A stretch of DNA of 9,837 nt. Origin: Bacteroidales bacterium (GTDB lineage Bacteria > Bacteroidota > Bacteroidia > Bacteroidales > JAAUTT01). Each line of letters opens with the position of its first letter. Position 1 is the stretch's first letter. Location: the NCBI GenBank assembly GCA_012031335.1, contig JAAUTT010000093.1:1-9837 (forward strand). Direction: 5' to 3'. Positions 7,392 through 9,837 of this stretch are shown here, piece by piece. Made by a program: the position numbers and the translations under genes. A model generated the notes under the pieces. It was not told the DNA's origin. It did no database searches and saw only the letters and a program-made list of their open reading frames with translations.

Positions 7392-7738
7392 ATAATTACA
7401 AAGAGTTGAAAGTTTGGATGAAAGCAATAGATCTTTCGGTTAAAGCTTACGAAATTAGCCGGACTTTCCCGCAAACTGAATTATTTGGATTAATTACACA
7501 AATTCAGAGAGCAGCAGTTTCAATAGCTGCAAATATCTCTGAAGGTGCCGGGAGAAATTCTGATAAAGAATTTGTTCACTTTCTAGGAATATCAAATGGA
7601 TCAGCCTATGAACTAAACACGCACCTGGTAATTTCAAATAGAATTGGGTATTTGAGTAATGAGGATTACGCAGAGATGTCGCAAAGGCTGGACGAAATTG
7701 AAAAAATGTTAAATGCATTAATGAAATCAAAAAGTTAA
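7388..7738 (+). CDS. Four-helix-bundle protein, S23 / 23S rRNA intervening-sequence (IVP) family
   Basis: This is an intact 116-residue protein of the four-helix-bundle family first found inside 23S rRNA intervening sequences. The family core is plain: KELKVWMKAIDLSVKAYEI (helix 1), then FPQTELFGLITQIQRAAVSI with NISEGAGR (about residues 27-56), then two more helices (SAYELNTHLVISNRI and EIEKMLNALMK). The protein folds as a small helical bundle that forms pentamers in known structures; its cellular role is unknown. Here it is not in rRNA: it sits between proA and argF' on the same strand, bounded on both sides by short-period repeats, so it looks like an insert in the arginine operon. Unlike the metabolic genes around it, it reads through without a frameshift. 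Confidence 0.93.
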   Translation: MNNYKELKVWMKAIDLSVKAYEISRTFPQTELFGLITQIQRAAVSIAANISEGAGRNSDKEFVHFLGISNGSAYELNTHLVISNRIGYLSNEDYAEMSQRLDEIEKMLNALMKSKS

Positions 7739-7752
7739 TTTTATAAATGATG

Positions 7753-7794
7753 GGTACTCGGATCTAAATACCAGGTACTCGGTACTAAATACTA
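7753..7794. repeat. Tandem 21-base duplication (3 x 7) abutting the argF' start codon
   Basis: Two copies of a 21-base unit, 7753-7773 and 7774-7794, each start GGTACTCGG and end AATACCA or AATACTA, with 18 of 21 positions the same. Each copy divides into three heptamers. The last base is the A of the first argF' ATG (7794), so the array has grown up to the start codon. Confidence 0.75.
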
Positions 7795-8752
7795 TGTCAA
7801 TGAAACACTTTACCTCCATCCACGATGTTGCCGATCTTCAATTACTGCTGAAAGTAGCATTTGAGATCAAAAAAAATCCATATGCACTTGAGCACCTTGG
7901 AAAACATAAAACTGCATGTCTGTTATTTTTCAATTCCAGTCTGCGCACCAGGCTTAGTACCCAGAAAGCTGCCATGAATCTGGGTATGAACTGCATTGTT
8001 TTCGACATCAACGAAGATGGCTGGAAAATTGAAACCGAATACGGGGTGATAATGGATGGTGATAAAGCTGAACATATTAAAGAAGCTGCGGGTGTCATCG
8101 GCCGGTATGCTGATGTAATCGGTATCCGTTCCTTTGCATCGCTCAAAGACAAAAAACTTGATTACTCCGAGCATGTCATCAACCAGTTTATTCAATATGC
8201 CGGGGTGCCAATCTTCAGCATGGAAGCTGCTACCGGCCATCCATTGCAAAGTTTTGCCGATGTAATCACCATAGAAGAATATAAGAAAAAGAGAAAAACC
8301 AAAAGTTGTGCTTACCTGGGCTCCTCACCCCAAAGCATTGCCCCAGGCAGTACCCAATTCTTTTATTGAATGGACAGTGGCTGCAGGTTATGAAGTTGGT
8401 TGTTACTCACCCCGAAGGGTACGAACTCGATGAAAAGTTTATGAAAGGTGCCACGCTGGAATATAATCAGCAAAAGGCGTTTGAAGGAGCTGAATTTATC
8501 TATGCCAAAAACTGGTCGAGTTATAAAGAATATGGACAGATTCTTTCCAAAGACCGCGCCTGGACTGTCGATTCCGCTAAAATGGCCATCACCGATAATG
8601 CTTATTTTATGCACTGTCTACCGGTACGCCGTAATATGATTGTCACCGACGAAGTTATCGATAGCCCAAACTCAATAGTGGTGCAGGAAGCCGAAAACCG
8701 TATTTATTCGGCCCAAACAGTTATTAAAAACCTCATGGCCAACCTCAAATAA
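7794..8752 (+). CDS. argF': N-acylornithine (N-succinyl/N-acetyl) carbamoyltransferase, ArgF' type, two frameshifts as read
   Basis: The enzyme transfers the carbamoyl group from carbamoyl phosphate to N-acylornithine, giving N-acylcitrulline. It closely resembles the B. fragilis N-succinylornithine transcarbamylase as I remember it. Carbamoyl-phosphate motif: FFNSSLRTRLSTQKAA. Others: MEAATGHPLQSFAD and HCLPVRRNMIVTDEV. At the residue known to set acyl preference (Pro90 for succinyl in B. fragilis, Glu92 for acetyl in Xanthomonas) this protein has Ala, in GDKAEHIKEA, so its substrate cannot be read off. An extra A in 8294-8298 breaks the frame before PKVVLTWAPHPKALPQ; an extra base near 8395 breaks it again before LVVTHPEGYELDEKF. 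Corrected length is 318 residues. The second ATG (7800) aligns with the B. fragilis start, so it may be the real one. The deacylase gene follows 15 bases on. Confidence 0.9.
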
Positions 8753-8767
8753 CAGCGTCGATAAGCT

Positions 8768-9837
8768 ATGCAACTCTACAATGAGAAAGCTATACATTTG
8801 CTGAAACAATTGATTGCCACCCCTTCGCTGAGCAGGGAAGAAGATGGGACAGCAGCACTTATCTTTGATTTTCTGAGTAAGGAAGGGGCACAACCACAGC
8901 GCAAAAACAACAATGTATGGGTAAAAAATATAATTTCGGAAAGTAAGCCAACGATTCTGCTTAACTCGCATCACGATACCGTGAAGCCTTCATCGTCGTG
9001 GACAATTGATCCTTACCAGCCGCTGGAGAAAGAAGGGAAGTTATTCGGGTTGGGCAGCAACGATGCGGGCGGGCCTTTGGTATCAATGATCATGGCCTTT
9101 CTTGAAATGTCGAAGGATGGTAACCGCCCCTATAACCTTCTGTTAGCGGCTACTGCCGAAGAAGAAGTATCAGGAAAAAACGGAATAGAAAGTATTCTGG
9201 AGGAATTAGGAGAAACCGATCTGGCTATTGTGGGAGAACCTACCAAAATGCAAATGGCTGTTGCCGAAAAAGGCTTGATGGTGCTCGACTGCAAAGCAAC
9301 AGGGGTATCGGGGCATGCAGCACGTAACGAAGGTGTAAATGCTATCTATCAGGCATTACAGGATATTGAGTGGTTCCGCAACTACAAATTCCCCTATGAA
9401 TCGTCGCTGCTTGGACCTGTTAAAATGAGCATAACGCAGATTAATGCCGGCACACAGCACAATGTTGTTCCCGACGAATGTTCCTACGTGGTGGATGTTC
9501 GTACCAACGAATGTTATCGTAACGAAGAAGCGTTGCAGATCATCCGAAGATATATGACCAATTCTATTGTGATACCACGATCTACCCGCATCAATTCATC
9601 GTATATCCCGCTCGAACATCCGCTGGTGCAGAAAGGGCTTTCGATCGGACTGAGTTATTACGGTTCTCCGACAACTTCCGACCAGGCGCTTATTCCCTGC
9701 ACATCCATTAAACCTGGGTCCGGGTGATTCGGCCCGTTCGCACACAGCCGACGAATATATTGGCCTGGACGAAATATACCATGGAATCGACACTTACCTG
9801 GCAATTCTCAGGAATATTGAAATACAAAAAACAGTAG
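8768..9837 (+). CDS. argE: M20-family N-acyl-amino-acid deacylase (ArgE/DapE-like), probably acylcitrulline deacylase, frameshifted near its end
   Basis: This is a zinc-dependent M20 peptidase-fold hydrolase. Metal and catalytic residues are all visible: His68 and Asp70 in NSHHDTVKP, Asp99 in GSNDAGG, the catalytic Glu132 and metal Glu133 in TAEEEVSG, Glu157 in VGEPTK, and the last His in SARSHTADEYIGL. SGHAARNEG and AGTQHNVVPDECSYVVDVRTNE mark the dimerisation domain. Following argF', it most likely removes the acyl group from N-acylcitrulline to release citrulline for ArgG, as in the Bacteroidota variant pathway; generic acetylornithine deacetylase or DapE activity cannot be excluded. An extra C at 9713-9714 breaks the frame after SIK, and the ending LGPGDSARSHTADEY lies in the next frame. 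A TAG occupies the last three bases; removing one A from the six-A run 9826-9831 would put it in frame, giving 355 residues. Confidence 0.85.

Noticed and set aside
7388..7738. 23S rRNA intervening sequence
   Set aside because: The protein family is right, but flanking DNA is proA and argF', with no rRNA sequence.
8306..8752. Separate gene starting at 8306
   Set aside because: Its first residues are out-of-frame argF' sequence; from LVVTHPEGYEL it is simply the C-terminal half of ArgF' after a frameshift.

Overview
The window looks like a chromosomal piece from a member of the Bacteroidota, probably a Bacteroidales or Marinilabiliales-like environmental lineage. The evidence is an ArgF'-type acylornithine carbamoyltransferase closely resembling the Bacteroides fragilis enzyme, an ECF sigma factor paired with a single-pass membrane protein, a Bacteroidota-type solitary HsdR_N nuclease-fold protein, a four-helix-bundle (S23/IVP) gene, no Shine-Dalgarno-like sites before start codons, and AT-rich intergenic DNA. 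The phylum is well supported; the genus is not identifiable from here.

Layout. Bases 1-2028 (minus strand) hold a three-gene unit: an ECF sigma factor, an overlapping or closely linked membrane protein that is probably its anti-sigma or regulatory partner, and a signal-peptide protein whose C-terminal part looks like outer-membrane beta-strands and runs off the left edge. Bases 2029-2343 are an AT-rich divergent intergenic region. Bases 2344-3107 (plus) encode a lone HsdR_N-like PD-(D/E)xK protein. Bases 3108-3642 contain no normal gene, but do hold a probable arginine leader: an 18-codon reading frame with Arg-Arg and a terminal Arg, whose stop codon lies in the 5' arm of a strong terminator hairpin. 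Bases 3643-9837 (plus) are an arginine/proline gene cluster: argG, proB, proA, a four-helix-bundle gene, argF' and an argE/dapE-like M20 deacylase.

How the genes work together. ProB and ProA convert glutamate to glutamate semialdehyde (proline branch). ArgF' carbamoylates an N-acylated ornithine to N-acylcitrulline, the M20 enzyme removes the acyl group to give citrulline, and ArgG joins citrulline to aspartate to give argininosuccinate. ArgA/B/C/D and ArgH are not in the window.

Sequence quality or decay. Almost every long gene is interrupted by one to three single-base indels, mostly in short homopolymers, while the protein sequence on both sides stays excellent. Restoring one base at each site gives proteins of normal family length (ArgG about 397, ProB 358, ProA 415, ArgF' 318 residues). 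I read this as uncorrected long-read sequencing error rather than gene decay and annotate each gene across its full extent. The intergenic gaps of the arginine cluster carry degenerate seven-base-period repeat arrays that touch the gene boundaries.
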